Shown: positions 19,004 to 29,662 of the stretch, in pieces
How the letters are laid out: the number at the start of each line of letters is the position of its first letter
Numbering within the stretch: the stretch's first letter is position 1
From: Merdicola sp963557785
GTDB lineage: Bacteria > Bacillota > Clostridia > TANB77 > CAG-508
NCBI GenBank assembly: GCA_963557785.1
Contig: CAUWBF010000006.1
Location: 1-64,000 of the forward strand
DNA length: 64,000 nt
Reading direction: 5' to 3'
Position numbers and translations under genes: made by a program
The notes under the pieces: generated by a model
Told to the model about the DNA's origin: nothing
What the model saw: the letters and a program-made list of their open reading frames with translations, nothing else
Databases searched by the model: none

Positions 19004-19007
19004 AAAA

Positions 19008-19052
19008 GAAAATGCTTTAACTCTAAAAAAATAGAATTAAGGCATTTTTTAA
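19008..19052. terminator. Bidirectional terminator
   Basis: AATGCTTTAACTCTA pairs with TAGAATTAAGGCATT, flanked by A-rich and T-rich runs. It separates the VWA gene and the convergent ylbJ. Confidence 0.75.
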
Positions 19053-19053
19053 T

Positions 19054-20124
19054 TTAAGGCAAATCAAAATTAAATATTAAAAAATTCGAGATAAACAAAT
19101 AAGTATATATGGCAGAAATAATTGCTTGAAGTAATTTACCAATAAAATATGGCAAAATAGAAATATCAGACTTAGATATAATACTAAATACTTGTAATAA
19201 AACGGATAATCCGCCAAATCCTAAAATAAATGAACATAGTATAATGTTAATTGATATATTCTTACAAGGTATACACGCTATTTGTTTTACACCATTAGTT
19301 AATTCTATAAATCCATTAATTAAAGCGGAAGAAAAACTATGATTAATTCCTATAAAATCAAAAAGAGGATTTATAATATTTGAAAGTATAGTTATAATAT
19401 GACTTTTATCTAAAATAGATAAAATAACAGAGAAAAGTACTACAAAACCACCTATTAAGAATATAGTAGAAATAGAATTTTTTATACTTATACCAATTAC
19501 TTCACCTAGATTATAAAAGTTTAAAGATAAATTATCTAAAGAACTTATATTTTTAGTTTTATTTTTTAAATTAATATCTGAATTTCTTTTCCAAAATCTA
19601 AATAAAAAACCTACTGTAAAACAAGATAAAATATGAGTAATTAAAAGTAGAATACCTATTGTAGTGTTTCCAAATAAACTAATACCAATAGTTCCTAGAA
19701 TAAATAGAGGACCAGAATTATTAGTAAAAGCAAGCAATCTTTCGGCTTCAGTTTTAGTACAAATTCCTTTTTCTCTGAAATCAACAACAATTTTAGCACC
19801 AGTAGGATATCCACTTATAATACCCATAATGAAAGCAAAAGCACCTTCACCAGGAACATTAAATATTGGTTTCATAAATTTATTAAGATATTTTCCAAGC
19901 AATTTTATAACATTAGTATGTCCGAGTAGTTCAGTTGCGATAAAAAATGGAAAAAGAGAAGGAACAACATTATTTGCCCAAAGCAATAAACCTGATTTTG
20001 CAGCTTCTAAATTACTTCTAGAGAAGATAACAAGTGAGATTGTAAAAAGTATTAATATAATTGATAATAGATTCCTTTTAACAGAGATTGTATAAATTTT
20101 TATTTTAGATAAAGTTTTAACCAT
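19054..20124 (-). CDS. ylbJ: YlbJ-type sporulation integral membrane protein
   Basis: 356 residues with about eight membrane segments. LLLWANNVVPSLFPFFIATE and GIISGYPTGAKIVVDF are family motifs of the nucleoside-recognition (Gate) domain proteins. YlbJ in Bacillus is needed for spore core lipid or wall properties during sporulation. The ATG at 20124 is chosen since GTGGTGAT lies just before it; an upstream GTG at 20136 is part of that site. Confidence 0.85.
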   Translation of the reverse strand: MVKTLSKIKIYTISVKRNLLSIILILFTISLVIFSRSNLEAAKSGLLLWANNVVPSLFPFFIATELLGHTNVIKLLGKYLNKFMKPIFNVPGEGAFAFIMGIISGYPTGAKIVVDFREKGICTKTEAERLLAFTNNSGPLFILGTIGISLFGNTTIGILLLITHILSCFTVGFLFRFWKRNSDINLKNKTKNISSLDNLSLNFYNLGEVIGISIKNSISTIFLIGGFVVLFSVILSILDKSHIITILSNIINPLFDFIGINHSFSSALINGFIELTNGVKQIACIPCKNISINIILCSFILGFGGLSVLLQVFSIISKSDISILPYFIGKLLQAIISAIYTYLFISNFLIFNFDLP

Positions 20125-20296
20125 AATAATCACCACATATAATATTTATTAATATATATTAGATTTAGTAAAAAAATAGTATAAAAGAATTGGATAAAAT
20201 TCATATAATACTTGTACTAGTTGAAAAAAAAGAAAAAATAGTATATGATATATACTGAATTTATTTAGTTTGAATAGGAAATAAGAGGCAAAAATA

Positions 20297-23200
20297 ATGA
20301 ATTCAATAATTCAAAAATTGGAGAAATCTCAGAAATTTAATGATTATTTAAAAGATATAGAAAATAAAACAAGTCCGGTAATATTATCGGGCTTAACTGA
20401 CGTTACTATGGCACAATTTGCAGTTGCAACTAAAGAATTTATTAAAAAGCCAATATGCCTAATTACATATAATGAACTACAAGCTAAAAAAATTATTGAG
20501 GATTTAAAAGCATTTGATAAAGATGTTATATATTTTCCTAAAAAAGAAATATTAACATATGACTATATTGCAGAAAGCAAGGATTTACCATATGAGAGAA
20601 TAGATGCACTTATAAGTCTTAAGAATAATAAAAATGCAATATTAGTAACAACAATAGAAGCTATTATGCAAAAGATGATTTCAAAAGATACATTATTTAA
20701 AAATATAATAAAAGTTAAAGTAGGAGAACAATTAAATCCAGAAAAGCTAAAAGATACATTAGTAAAATTAGGATATAAGAGATATGAACTAATAGATGGA
20801 AAAGGACAGTTTAGTAGTAGAGGCGGAATAATTGATATATCACTAACAGAAGAATTAGGAATAAGAATAGAATTCTGGGGAGATGACATAGATTCAATTA
20901 GATACTTTAATGTATCCACGCAAAGATCAGTAGAAATGCTAGAAGAAATAGAAATATATCCTATGCATGAATATTTATTAGAAAAAGATATAGATGAGGT
21001 CTGTAAAAGTATATTAGAAAATAATTTTACAAAAAAACAACTGGAAAATGTAAATGAAGATATTGAACTTATAAAAAATGGTGATTTTGTAAGCAAGGTT
21101 GAAAAATATTTTGAAAGCTTCTATGACCAAAAATCAAATATATTAGATTACATTGCACAAGATTCATTAATAATATTTGATGAAATTGGAAAAATTAAAA
21201 AAAGAGCAGAAAACTTGGAACAAGATAATATAAATATTCAGAAAGCATTAGTGGAAAAAGAAAAAATAGTTCCTGACGGAATAAAGTGTATAGGTAATTA
21301 TCTTGATGAATTAGATAAAGCAAGTAAATATGTAAATATATATGTAGAGAAAAGTGATTTTAATATTAAAGTACAAGGAGAAAATTTTAATTTTAATGTA
21401 AGAGAAGTTAATTACTATAAATCTAGTATAGAAAGCTTTTTTACAGATATAAGACAAGCAAAAGAAAATAACAAACAAGTATATATATTAATGGATACAG
21501 AAGAAAAAGCAAAAAAAATGTCTGATATTTTAACAAAGCAAGAGATAGTAAATATTTTAAATTTAAAGTTGGAAAGATCAGATATAGATCAAAACATACT
21601 CACAGTAGGAGTGGGGAAATTATCTGCAGGTTTTGAACTATATGATGTAAATTTATTAGTTATTTCAGCTAATGAATTAATTGATATAGAGAAAAAAAGA
21701 AAAAAAGTGCATTCCAGTTTTAAACAAGGTGAAAAGATTGTATTTGATGAATTAAAAATAGGAGATTATGTAGTTCATAAAACACATGGTATAGGACAAT
21801 TTATAGGTGTAAATACAATAAAAGCAGATGGTATAACTAAAGACTATATAAAAATAAGGTATAAAAATGATGATATACTTTATGTTCCAACAGATCAATT
21901 AGATAATATAAGAAAATATATTGGAAGCGGTGAAGAGAAGCCTAAGATAAATAGATTAGGAAGTAAAGAATGGTCTAATACTAAGGCTAAGGTAAAGAAT
22001 AATTTAAGAGAAGTTGCAAGAGAACTTATAGAATTATATGCAAAAAGACAGAAAATAAAAGGATATAGTTTTTCAAAAGATACAGCTTGGCAACAAGAAT
22101 TTGAAAATAGTTTTCCATATCAAGAAACTGATGATCAATTAAGATGTATAGAAGAAGTAAAAAGCGATATGGAAGCATCAAAACCAATGGACAGACTTCT
22201 ATGTGGTGATGTTGGCTATGGTAAAACAGAAGTTGCAATAAGAGCAGCATTTAAAGCAGTAATGGATCAAAAGCAAGTAGCATATTTAGTTCCAACTACA
22301 GTTTTAGCAGATCAGCAATATCAATCTTTCAAGGAGAGAATGGAAACATTCCCAATAAGAGTCGAAGTTCTAAATAGATTTAAAAGTAAAAAACAGCAAG
22401 AAGAAATTATAAGGAAACTAAAGCTTGGAGAGATAGATGTTATAATAGGTACTCATAGATTATTAAGTAAAGATGTAGAATTTAAAGAATTAGGTTTATT
22501 AATAATTGACGAAGAGCATAGATTTGGTGTAAAAGATAAAGAAAAAATAAAAGAATATAAAACAAACGTAGATGTACTTACAATGACAGCTACTCCAATC
22601 CCTAGAACATTACATATGTCTATAGTTGGAATAAGAGATATGTCTGTAATATATGAACCACCACAAAACAGAAAGCCAGTACAGACATATGTATTAGAAT
22701 ATGATAGAGAAGTTATAAAAGAGGCAATAACAAAAGAATTAGAAAGAAGCGGGCAAGTATTTTATTTATTTAATAATGTGGAAGCTATTGTAAGAAAAGC
22801 AGAAGAAATTTCTGAATTACTTCCAGAGGCTAATGTTGCATTTGCACATGGAAAAATGACAGGCTCAGAGCTAGAAAATATAATGATGGAATTTATTAAT
22901 GGAAATATTGATGTTTTAGTTTGTACAACAATATTGGAATCAGGAATTGATATACCAAATGCAAATACAATAATAGTAGAAAATGCAGATAGATTAGGAT
23001 TAGCACAACTTTATCAAATAAGAGGAAGAGTTGGAAGAAGCGATATTCAGGCATATGCATATATTACTTATAAAAGAGATAAACTATTATCAGAAATTGC
23101 AGACAAAAGGTTAAAGGCGATTAAAGAATTTACAGAATTTGGTTCAGGATTTAAAATTGCAATGAGAGATTTAGAAATAAGAGGAGCAGGAAGTATGCTT

Positions 23201-23744
23201 CGGAGAAATTCAACATGGACATATGGAACAAGTTGGTTATGATACTTACTGCAAACTACTAGATGAAGTAATAAAAGAAATGCAAGGAATTGAAATTAAA
23301 GAAGAGATTGATGTACAAATTGATTTAAATGTATCTACTTATATACCAGATGAGTATATAAAAGAGTCTAGTCAAAAAATAAAAGTATATCAAGATATAG
23401 CACTTTGTAGAACAGAAGAAGATATACAAAATGTTATAGATGCAGTAATTGATATTTATGGTGATATGCCAATTCAATTAGAAAACTTAATTGAAATTGC
23501 AAGAATAAAGGAACTTTGTAAAAGAAATGGTATACTAAAAATAGCACAAAAAATTAATGGTATAGTATTTAATTTTGATGCTAATAAGTTTAAAATGGAA
23601 ATAGTAGATATATTATTAAATAAATATAAAACAAAAGTAAAATTCTCACCAGGAAGAGAGCCATATATTACTTATAAAATAAGTGCTATTGGTGATGCAG
23701 AGATTTTAAAAGAGGTAAAAGATTTTTTAGTAACACTATTATAA
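20297..23744 (+). CDS. mfd: Transcription-repair coupling factor Mfd, read through a +1 shift at CGG
   Basis: About 1148 residues with one base skipped, the usual Mfd size. In order: UvrB-like N-terminal domains, the CarD-type RNA polymerase-interacting domain (about 490-560, IGDYVVHKTHGIGQF), a RecG-like translocase with CGDVGYGKTEVA, DEEHRFGV and TATPIPRTLH, and the TRCF C-terminal domain. The zero frame ends at 23242 after CGG 23201. Skipping C gives RGAGSMLGEIQHGHMEQVGY, the expected conserved TRG-type motif region, and the frame then runs to 23744. Mfd removes stalled RNA polymerase and recruits UvrAB. Without the shift the protein loses its C-terminal regulatory domain (about 180 residues). 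Because Mfd is widely kept, a plain null mutation is less likely than recoding. Confidence 0.93.
23201..23204 (+). other. Candidate +1 frameshift site CTT CGG A (site 4)
   Basis: Zero-frame codon 969 of mfd. Skipping C gives GGA (Gly) and continues into the conserved GEIQHGHMEQVGY segment. In the zero frame a TGA stop follows 12 codons after the CGG. Confidence 0.75.
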
Positions 23745-23766
23745 AATTGTAAGAAAGGAAAATGAT

Positions 23767-24570
23767 ATGCAAGTAATTTCTAGTAAAGATAATGAAATAG
23801 TAAAAAATATAAAAAAACTAAGAGATAAGAAATATAGAGATATTAGTAATGAATTTGTTATTGAAGGTATTAAAATTATTAAAGAAGCTATTCAAGAAGG
23901 TGCTAAAATAAAAAAAATAGTAATTTGTGAAGAATGCGCGCAAGATGGCATGTTAGACCAAAAGTTTCTTTATGAAATTTCAAAATATGATTTTATTTCT
24001 GTTACTAAAAAAGTATTTGATAGCATGACAAATGTTATGAATCCGCAAGGAATATTAGCAGTTATAGAGAAAAACAATGCCGAGTCAAATATAAGCTATA
24101 AAGATGATATAATTGTTATATTAGATGGAATCCAAGATCCTGGAAATTTAGGAACAATATTAAGAACAATAGATAGTGCAAATATTTCACAATTAATAGT
24201 TTCAAAAGAAACAGCTGATAGTTATAATCCTAAAGTAGTTAGATCAACGATGGGAGCAATATTTAGAGTAAATATTATTACAAGTAATAATATAGTAGAG
24301 ACAGTAAAAAAATTAAAAAAACATGGATATGAAATATGTGCTACAGCTTTAAGAGAAGATTCTGAAAGTATATATAATTTAGAATATAAGAAAAAAGTTA
24401 TAATTATAGGAAATGAAGCAAATGGGGTTTCAAAAGAACTAATAGATTTAGCAGACAAGAAATTAATAATTCCAATGCTTGGAAAAACGGAAAGTTTAAA
24501 TGCATCAGTTGCAACAAGTATAATAGTATATGAATATATAAGGCAAAAATTAAATGGTGATATAAATTAA
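23767..24570 (+). CDS. TrmH/SpoU family RNA 2'-O-methyltransferase
   Basis: 267 residues. An N-terminal L30e-like substrate-binding part (SKDNEIVKNIKKLRDKKYR) is followed by the SPOUT domain with VILDGIQDPGNLGTILRTID, VIIIGNEANGVSKEL and GKTESLNASVATSI, the three knot motifs. It methylates a ribose in rRNA or tRNA; the exact target is not clear (YsgA-like). Its last seven residues KLNGDIN are encoded by a palindrome shared with the convergent gene. Confidence 0.88.
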   Translation: MQVISSKDNEIVKNIKKLRDKKYRDISNEFVIEGIKIIKEAIQEGAKIKKIVICEECAQDGMLDQKFLYEISKYDFISVTKKVFDSMTNVMNPQGILAVIEKNNAESNISYKDDIIVILDGIQDPGNLGTILRTIDSANISQLIVSKETADSYNPKVVRSTMGAIFRVNIITSNNIVETVKKLKKHGYEICATALREDSESIYNLEYKKKVIIIGNEANGVSKELIDLADKKLIIPMLGKTESLNASVATSIIVYEYIRQKLNGDIN

Positions 24571-24592
24571 TTTATATCACCATTTAATGCAT
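24545..24592. terminator. Palindromic terminator spanning two overlapping gene ends
   Basis: AAATGGTGATATAAATT is followed by its perfect reverse complement, so the hairpin contains both stop codons. Flanks are A-rich and T-rich. Confidence 0.75.
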
Positions 24593-25106
24593 TTATTATT
24601 TTAGGATAAATATCTACTGCATTATTTTTCCAATTTTCTACTAATAGTTTAGCTTTTTCAGTTGAACCTGCAAAAGTTTTAAGTTCAAACATTGTTTCAC
24701 CGTTTTCTACAATTTTACATTTAACAGTGTAAGAATTCTCTCCTTTAGGCATATATTCTGCTGTAATAGAAACTTCATTTTCAATTATATCTAATTCGTT
24801 TTTGAAATTATTATCTACTTTTAATTTTAAAATTCCAGGTATCATATCACCTGTAAGTTTAAGAGCTTCAATTCCTTCTGAAGTAATTGAATATAAAGTA
24901 TTATCATCTTTTATGTATGAAACGATATATTTGGTTTCTAATAAATCTAATAAAAATTGTTGAAAATAAAAATAATTAATATCCGTTATTGATAATACTA
25001 ATTTTAAAAATTCATCATTAGTTAAGGGCTTATTAACTTTAAATAAAATGTATAGTATTAAAGCTTTATATTCTGCTAAAGTATCTTTGTCTGTCGTTAG
25101 TTTCAT
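24567..25106 (-). CDS. DUF4364 family protein
   Basis: 179 residues. The N-terminal half has the winged-helix look of DUF4364 (YKALILYILFKVNKPLTNDE, then TKYIVSYIKDDNTLYSITSEG), followed by a beta-rich half. The family is common in Clostridia and uncharacterised; a DNA-binding role is inference from the winged helix. The gene overlaps the methyltransferase gene by 4 bases at their 3' ends. Confidence 0.75.
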   Translation of the reverse strand: MKLTTDKDTLAEYKALILYILFKVNKPLTNDEFLKLVLSITDINYFYFQQFLLDLLETKYIVSYIKDDNTLYSITSEGIEALKLTGDMIPGILKLKVDNNFKNELDIIENEVSITAEYMPKGENSYTVKCKIVENGETMFELKTFAGSTEKAKLLVENWKNNAVDIYPKIINALNGDIN

Positions 25107-25236
25107 TTTTTAAGCACACTCCTTAAATATACAAATTTATGAAAATTATAACATAACTTTTTATAAAATACTAGGCAGCAATATTAAAAAATGATATAAT
25201 TTCAAAAGAATACTACAAAAGAGAAAGGGGATAGGT

Positions 25237-25791
25237 ATGATAACATTATATGAAATATTAGAAGTTAGCGAAAAAGCATCTGATGAAGTTATAGAAAAAG
25301 CATATAAAGTATTAGCTAAAAAATATCATCCGGATTTACAGTCCCCTGAAAATAAAAAAAGTGCTGAAGAAAAAATGAAACAATTAAATGATGCATATTC
25401 AACACTATCAGATAAAAATAAGAGGGCTGAATATGATGCTGGATTAGCAAAATTAAGACAAAGAGAAGAAATACAAAAACAAAATACGGTAGCATCAAGT
25501 AATGTACAGACAAGAATAGTATATACAAACAATCCAAATATACAAAATCAAACTAATAATGTTAGATATACGAATCAATATAATTATTCAGAAATAAGAA
25601 GACAATATGAAAAAGAGAATTTAAGAGCAAAACTTATAAACTTAAGAGATATATGTATTTCAGTTTTAATCATATTAGCAATAATAGGTGTATTATGGCT
25701 AATACCACCAACAAGACAAATGATGATAAATTTTTATGAAGATAATATATTATTACAATCTATTGTAAAGGCATTTCAATCTATGTGGTAG
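25237..25791 (+). CDS. J-domain membrane protein
   Basis: 184 residues. Residues 1-68 are a complete J domain with the HPD motif in KKYHPDLQ, so it can stimulate a DnaK ATPase. A Gln/Asn-rich linker follows, then one membrane segment at about 136-156. There is no Gly/Phe or zinc-finger region, so this is not DnaJ itself but a class III co-chaperone of unknown client. GAAAGGGG lies before the ATG. Confidence 0.85.
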   Translation: MITLYEILEVSEKASDEVIEKAYKVLAKKYHPDLQSPENKKSAEEKMKQLNDAYSTLSDKNKRAEYDAGLAKLRQREEIQKQNTVASSNVQTRIVYTNNPNIQNQTNNVRYTNQYNYSEIRRQYEKENLRAKLINLRDICISVLIILAIIGVLWLIPPTRQMMINFYEDNILLQSIVKAFQSMW

Positions 25792-25810
25792 CACATAGAT
25801 TTTTTTTATA
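25780..25810 (+). terminator. Terminator overlapping the stop of the J-domain gene
   Basis: ATCTATGTG, loop GTAG, CACATAGAT, then eight T. The stop codon TAG lies in the loop. Confidence 0.8.
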
Positions 25811-25871
25811 ATTATTGTATAAAATTAATTGTATGGTATATAATCTAGATATATTAGAAAGGAGTGATTTT

Positions 25872-26948
25872 ATGGATAGAAAAATAAAAGCTGTCCAATA
25901 TGGTACAGGTAAGATGTCAGTTTACACAATGAGATATTTAGAAGAAAAGGGAGTAGAAATAGTAGGAGCAGTTGATGCTAATCCAAATGTAATAGGAAAA
26001 GATATTGGAGAAATAAGAGGAATAGGTCAAACTGGAGTTAAAGTAACTGCAGTAGAAAATGCAGAGGATATGTTAAAACAAACTCATCCAGATATAGTAA
26101 TAGTAGAAACAATGAGTTTATTAAATGACATTAAGGATGCATTTATGCTATGTGCAAAACTTGGATTAAATGCTATAAGTACTTGTGAGGAGGCTTTCTT
26201 TCCATGGAACTCTAATCCAGAAGTTACAAAGCAAATAGATGAATTAGCAAAAGCAAATAATTGTACAATTACTGGTAGTGGCTATCAAGATGTTTATTGG
26301 GGTCAACTTGTAAATGCAATAGCAGGTTCAACACAAAAAATAACAAAAATAAAAGGAAGCTCAAGTTATAATGTAGAAGATTATGGAATAGCATTAGCAA
26401 AAGCACATGGAGCAGGACTTACTTTAGATGACTTTGATAAAGAAGTTGCATCAGTTGATAAAATATCAGATGAAGAAAGACAAGATTTAATTAATAAAGG
26501 AGAATATTTACCTTCATATATGTGGAATGTAAACGGATGGTTATGTTCAAAATTAGGATTAACGATAAAAAGTCAAACACAAAAAACAGTTCCGCAAACT
26601 TATAGTGAAGATATATATTCATCAACTTTAGGAATGACAGTGAAAGCAGGAGACAGTACTGGAATGAGCGCAGTTGTAACAACTGAAACAGAAGAAGGAA
26701 TAACATTGGAAACAGAATGTATAGGAAAAGTATATTCAAAAGAAGATTTTGATAAAAATGAGTGGACTATAGAAGGAGAACCAACTACAACTTTAGTTAT
26801 ATCAAGACCAGATACAGTTGAACTTACATGTGCGACTATAGTAAATAGAATACCTGATGTTATAAATGCAAATCCAGGATATGTTACAACAGAAAAATTG
26901 GGAGAATTAATGTATAGAACAAAACCACTAAATGAATATGTGAAATAA
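25872..26948 (+). CDS. DapB-like NAD(P)-dependent amino acid dehydrogenase
   Basis: 358 residues. The N-terminal Rossmann fold begins KAVQYGTGKMSVYTMRYL and continues GAVDANPNVIGKDIGEI. The centre has STCEEAFFPW and GSGYQDVYWG, as in 2,4-diaminopentanoate dehydrogenase and related dihydrodipicolinate reductase-like proteins of amino acid-fermenting Clostridia. The substrate cannot be fixed; the ornithine-fermentation partners (oraSE, ortAB) are not nearby. The ATG at 25872 follows AAAGGAG. A terminator closes the gene. Confidence 0.65.
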   Translation: MDRKIKAVQYGTGKMSVYTMRYLEEKGVEIVGAVDANPNVIGKDIGEIRGIGQTGVKVTAVENAEDMLKQTHPDIVIVETMSLLNDIKDAFMLCAKLGLNAISTCEEAFFPWNSNPEVTKQIDELAKANNCTITGSGYQDVYWGQLVNAIAGSTQKITKIKGSSSYNVEDYGIALAKAHGAGLTLDDFDKEVASVDKISDEERQDLINKGEYLPSYMWNVNGWLCSKLGLTIKSQTQKTVPQTYSEDIYSSTLGMTVKAGDSTGMSAVVTTETEEGITLETECIGKVYSKEDFDKNEWTIEGEPTTTLVISRPDTVELTCATIVNRIPDVINANPGYVTTEKLGELMYRTKPLNEYVK

Positions 26949-26958
26949 AATGTATATT

Positions 26959-26997
26959 TTTAAACCTAGAATGTAATATTCTAGGTTTATTTTAATA
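26959..26997 (+). terminator. Terminator after the DapB-like gene
   Basis: AAACCTAGAAT pairs with ATTCTAGGTTT around a short loop and is followed by ATTTTAAT. Confidence 0.8.
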
Positions 26998-27028
26998 TTT
27001 AGAAAACCTTCAATAGTATGACAAAACA

Positions 27029-27057
27029 TTGACAATATAGGAACTTAAGTATATAAT
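27029..27057 (+). promoter_or_regulatory. Promoter of ldh
   Basis: TTGACA (27029-27034), 17-base spacer, TATAAT (27052-27057): a near-consensus sigma-A promoter 58 bases before the start codon. Confidence 0.75.
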
Positions 27058-27115
27058 ATCTAATTGTGGAAAATCTAATATAATAATACAAATTTGATAG
27101 AAGGGAAGTATTTTT

Positions 27116-28066
27116 ATGATTGAAAAAAGAAAAATAGTTTTAGTAGGAACAGGTTTCGTAGGAATGAGTATGGCATATTCATTACTAAATCAAGGTGGAA
27201 TAAATGAACTTGTATTAGTAGATGTACTAAAAGAAAAAGCAGAAGGAGAAGCAATGGATTTAGCTCATGGTATATCTTGTGCACCTAGTGATATAAAAAT
27301 TAAAGCAGGAGATTATGATGAATGTAAAGATGCCAATATAGTTGTAATAACAGCAGGATTAGCACAAAAACCAGGACAAACAAGACTAGAACTTGCAACA
27401 GCAAATGCAAAAATAATGAAAGAAATAACAGAAAATGTAGTTAATAGTGGATTTAAAGGGATATTCTTAATAGCAAGTAATCCAGTAGACTTAATGACAT
27501 ATGTTGTTAAAACAGTTTCAGGTTTTCCAGCATCAAAAGTAATAGGATCAGGTACAGTTTTAGATACAGCTAGATTAAGATACTTAATTGGAAAATATTT
27601 AGAAGTATCAAGTAAGAACGTACATGCATATATAATGGGGGAACATGGAGATTCTTCATTTGTTCCATGGAATCATGCATATGTAGGATGCAAAAAAATG
27701 TTAGACATTATGAAAGATAATCATCATAAAGAAGAAGATTTAGAAAAAATCTATACAGATGTTCAACAAGCAGCATACGAAATAATAAACAGAAAAAAAG
27801 CAACATATTACGGAATAGGTTTAGGTCTAACAAAAATAATTAAAGCTATATTAAATGATCAAAATGAGATAATGACTGTTTCAACATACTTAAATGGGGA
27901 ATATGGTCAAAAGGATATATATATAGGAGTTCCAACTATATTAAATGCAAAAGGAGCAAGAGAAATTATAGAATTAGATTTAGAGGATGGCGAAAAAGAA
28001 AAATTTGAAAATAGTTGTAACGTTTTAAGAAAGATGAAAGAAGAAATAGACAATACAATAAAATAA
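27116..28066 (+). CDS. ldh: L-lactate dehydrogenase
   Basis: 316 residues. NAD-binding GTGFVGMSMAYSL; QKPGQTRLEL with the Gln that favours lactate over malate and the mobile-loop Arg; ASNPVDLMTY; GEHGDSSFVPW with the catalytic His. It regenerates NAD+ by reducing pyruvate, as expected for a fermenter. Monocistronic, with its own strong promoter and a terminator. Confidence 0.95.
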   Translation: MIEKRKIVLVGTGFVGMSMAYSLLNQGGINELVLVDVLKEKAEGEAMDLAHGISCAPSDIKIKAGDYDECKDANIVVITAGLAQKPGQTRLELATANAKIMKEITENVVNSGFKGIFLIASNPVDLMTYVVKTVSGFPASKVIGSGTVLDTARLRYLIGKYLEVSSKNVHAYIMGEHGDSSFVPWNHAYVGCKKMLDIMKDNHHKEEDLEKIYTDVQQAAYEIINRKKATYYGIGLGLTKIIKAILNDQNEIMTVSTYLNGEYGQKDIYIGVPTILNAKGAREIIELDLEDGEKEKFENSCNVLRKMKEEIDNTIK

Positions 28067-28069
28067 ATA

Positions 28070-28116
28070 TAAAAAAGTAGATATGATAAATTTATTCATA
28101 TCTACTTTTATTTTAT
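28070..28116. terminator. Bidirectional terminator between ldh and pepV
   Basis: AAAAAGTAGATATGATAAA pairs with TTTATTCATATCTACTTTT. It ends at the pepV stop codon. Confidence 0.75.
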
Positions 28117-29507
28117 TTTGAAAGTTCATAGATAGCTTTTGCATATATTTTTGAACTTAAGATTAATTTATCAATATATATAAATTCGTCTACTTGATGG
28201 CACATATCTTTATCCCCTGGAAAATTGGCACCAAAAGATATACAATTATCAAATGCACGAGCATATGTTGCGCCGCCTATTGCAATAGGCTTTTCATTCA
28301 TGTTTGTAGATTCATTAAATATATTACATAAGTTTTGTACAAGATTGTTATTTTTATCTATATATAATGGTGCCTTTCTTGCAGGTATTTGTATTTCAAT
28401 TTCATTAGAATATTCTTGTGCTTTAGTATAAAAAACAGAAGCAATAGTATCTAAGCTAATAGTTACGGGTATCCTTAAATTTAATCCAATAGAAATACTA
28501 TTTTCATCAATAAGAAATTTTCCAACATTCAAAGTTAAACTTCCAGATTCATCACTTAAATTAATTCCTAAAGATTTACCATCATATTCGGTACCTATAT
28601 ATTTATTAAAGAAATCTATTATTGGATATTTTATATTGATATGCTCATATATAGATTGTAATAAAACTAACATATGTGAAATAGCATTAATTCCTAAATC
28701 AGGATGAGCTGCATGTGCAGCGATACCGTTAGAGACTAACTGAATAACATTGTCTTCTATAGTACTAGATATATTTAAATTCTTATTATCTATAATTTTA
28801 TTAATATAGGTATCTAATTCTTTTATATCTAGAGTATGATCTGCTGATAAAGTAACCTTACAATATTTTGAAACAACATTTATTGCATTGTTATTTGTAT
28901 CTATATTAGATATTTTTAAAGGAATATTAGATAAGTTTTGCTTTATAAATACACTTAAAATACCTTTTTCAGCATAAATACAAGGAAAGTCTGCGTCAGG
29001 GCTAAAGCCTAAAGTAGGAGATTCTTCATGTTTTTTATAATAATTAATACATTTCCAATTAGTTTCTTCATTTAATCCTAATATTAATCTAACACGCTTA
29101 TTTACTTTTACAGTATCCATTACAGCTTTCATAGCATAAATAGAAGCTACAACAGGACCTTTGTCATCGATAGCTCCTCTACCATAAAGTTTACCATCTT
29201 TAATTGTTGCTTTAAATGGTGAATAAGTCCAATTATTATCAGCTGGAACTACATCTAAATGACCTATTATTCCAAGCATTTCTTCTCCTTCACCAAATTC
29301 TAAATATCCACAGTATCCATCAATGTTCTTTACTTTAAAACCTAGTTTTTTTCCTAAATCTAAAATATAATTTAAAACATTTTTACAATCTTCTCCAAAA
29401 GGTTTACTAGGGTCATCGGTTTCTACAGAAACACTAGGGAACTCTATTGTTTTTGAGAGAGTGTTTATAATATCATTTTTTTTGTCATCAATAAAATTAT
29501 CAAACAT
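28113..29507 (-). CDS. pepV: M20 family dipeptidase PepV
   Basis: 464 residues. IIGHLDVVPA and YGRGAIDDKGPVVASIYA carry the metal ligands His and Asp; LGLNEETNWK has the catalytic and metal-binding Glu pair; AAHAAHPDLG contains the lid-domain His. It hydrolyses dipeptides with a free N terminus. The ATG at 29507 follows TTGGAGGA on the minus strand; a longer frame adds five residues with no ribosome-binding site. It is divergent from the next gene. Confidence 0.92.
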   Translation of the reverse strand: MFDNFIDDKKNDIINTLSKTIEFPSVSVETDDPSKPFGEDCKNVLNYILDLGKKLGFKVKNIDGYCGYLEFGEGEEMLGIIGHLDVVPADNNWTYSPFKATIKDGKLYGRGAIDDKGPVVASIYAMKAVMDTVKVNKRVRLILGLNEETNWKCINYYKKHEESPTLGFSPDADFPCIYAEKGILSVFIKQNLSNIPLKISNIDTNNNAINVVSKYCKVTLSADHTLDIKELDTYINKIIDNKNLNISSTIEDNVIQLVSNGIAAHAAHPDLGINAISHMLVLLQSIYEHINIKYPIIDFFNKYIGTEYDGKSLGINLSDESGSLTLNVGKFLIDENSISIGLNLRIPVTISLDTIASVFYTKAQEYSNEIEIQIPARKAPLYIDKNNNLVQNLCNIFNESTNMNEKPIAIGGATYARAFDNCISFGANFPGDKDMCHQVDEFIYIDKLILSSKIYAKAIYELSK

Positions 29508-29662
29508 TATATATTCCTCCAATCATTTAATTATATTAGATATTATTACTAAAAATTACAAAAGTCAAATATAAGATGAATGCCAAAACACTAGAGTAAA
29601 TTGACTTTTAGGATAAAATATAATATAATAGAAATAGGTACTTATTTGAAGGAGGCTTTTAT

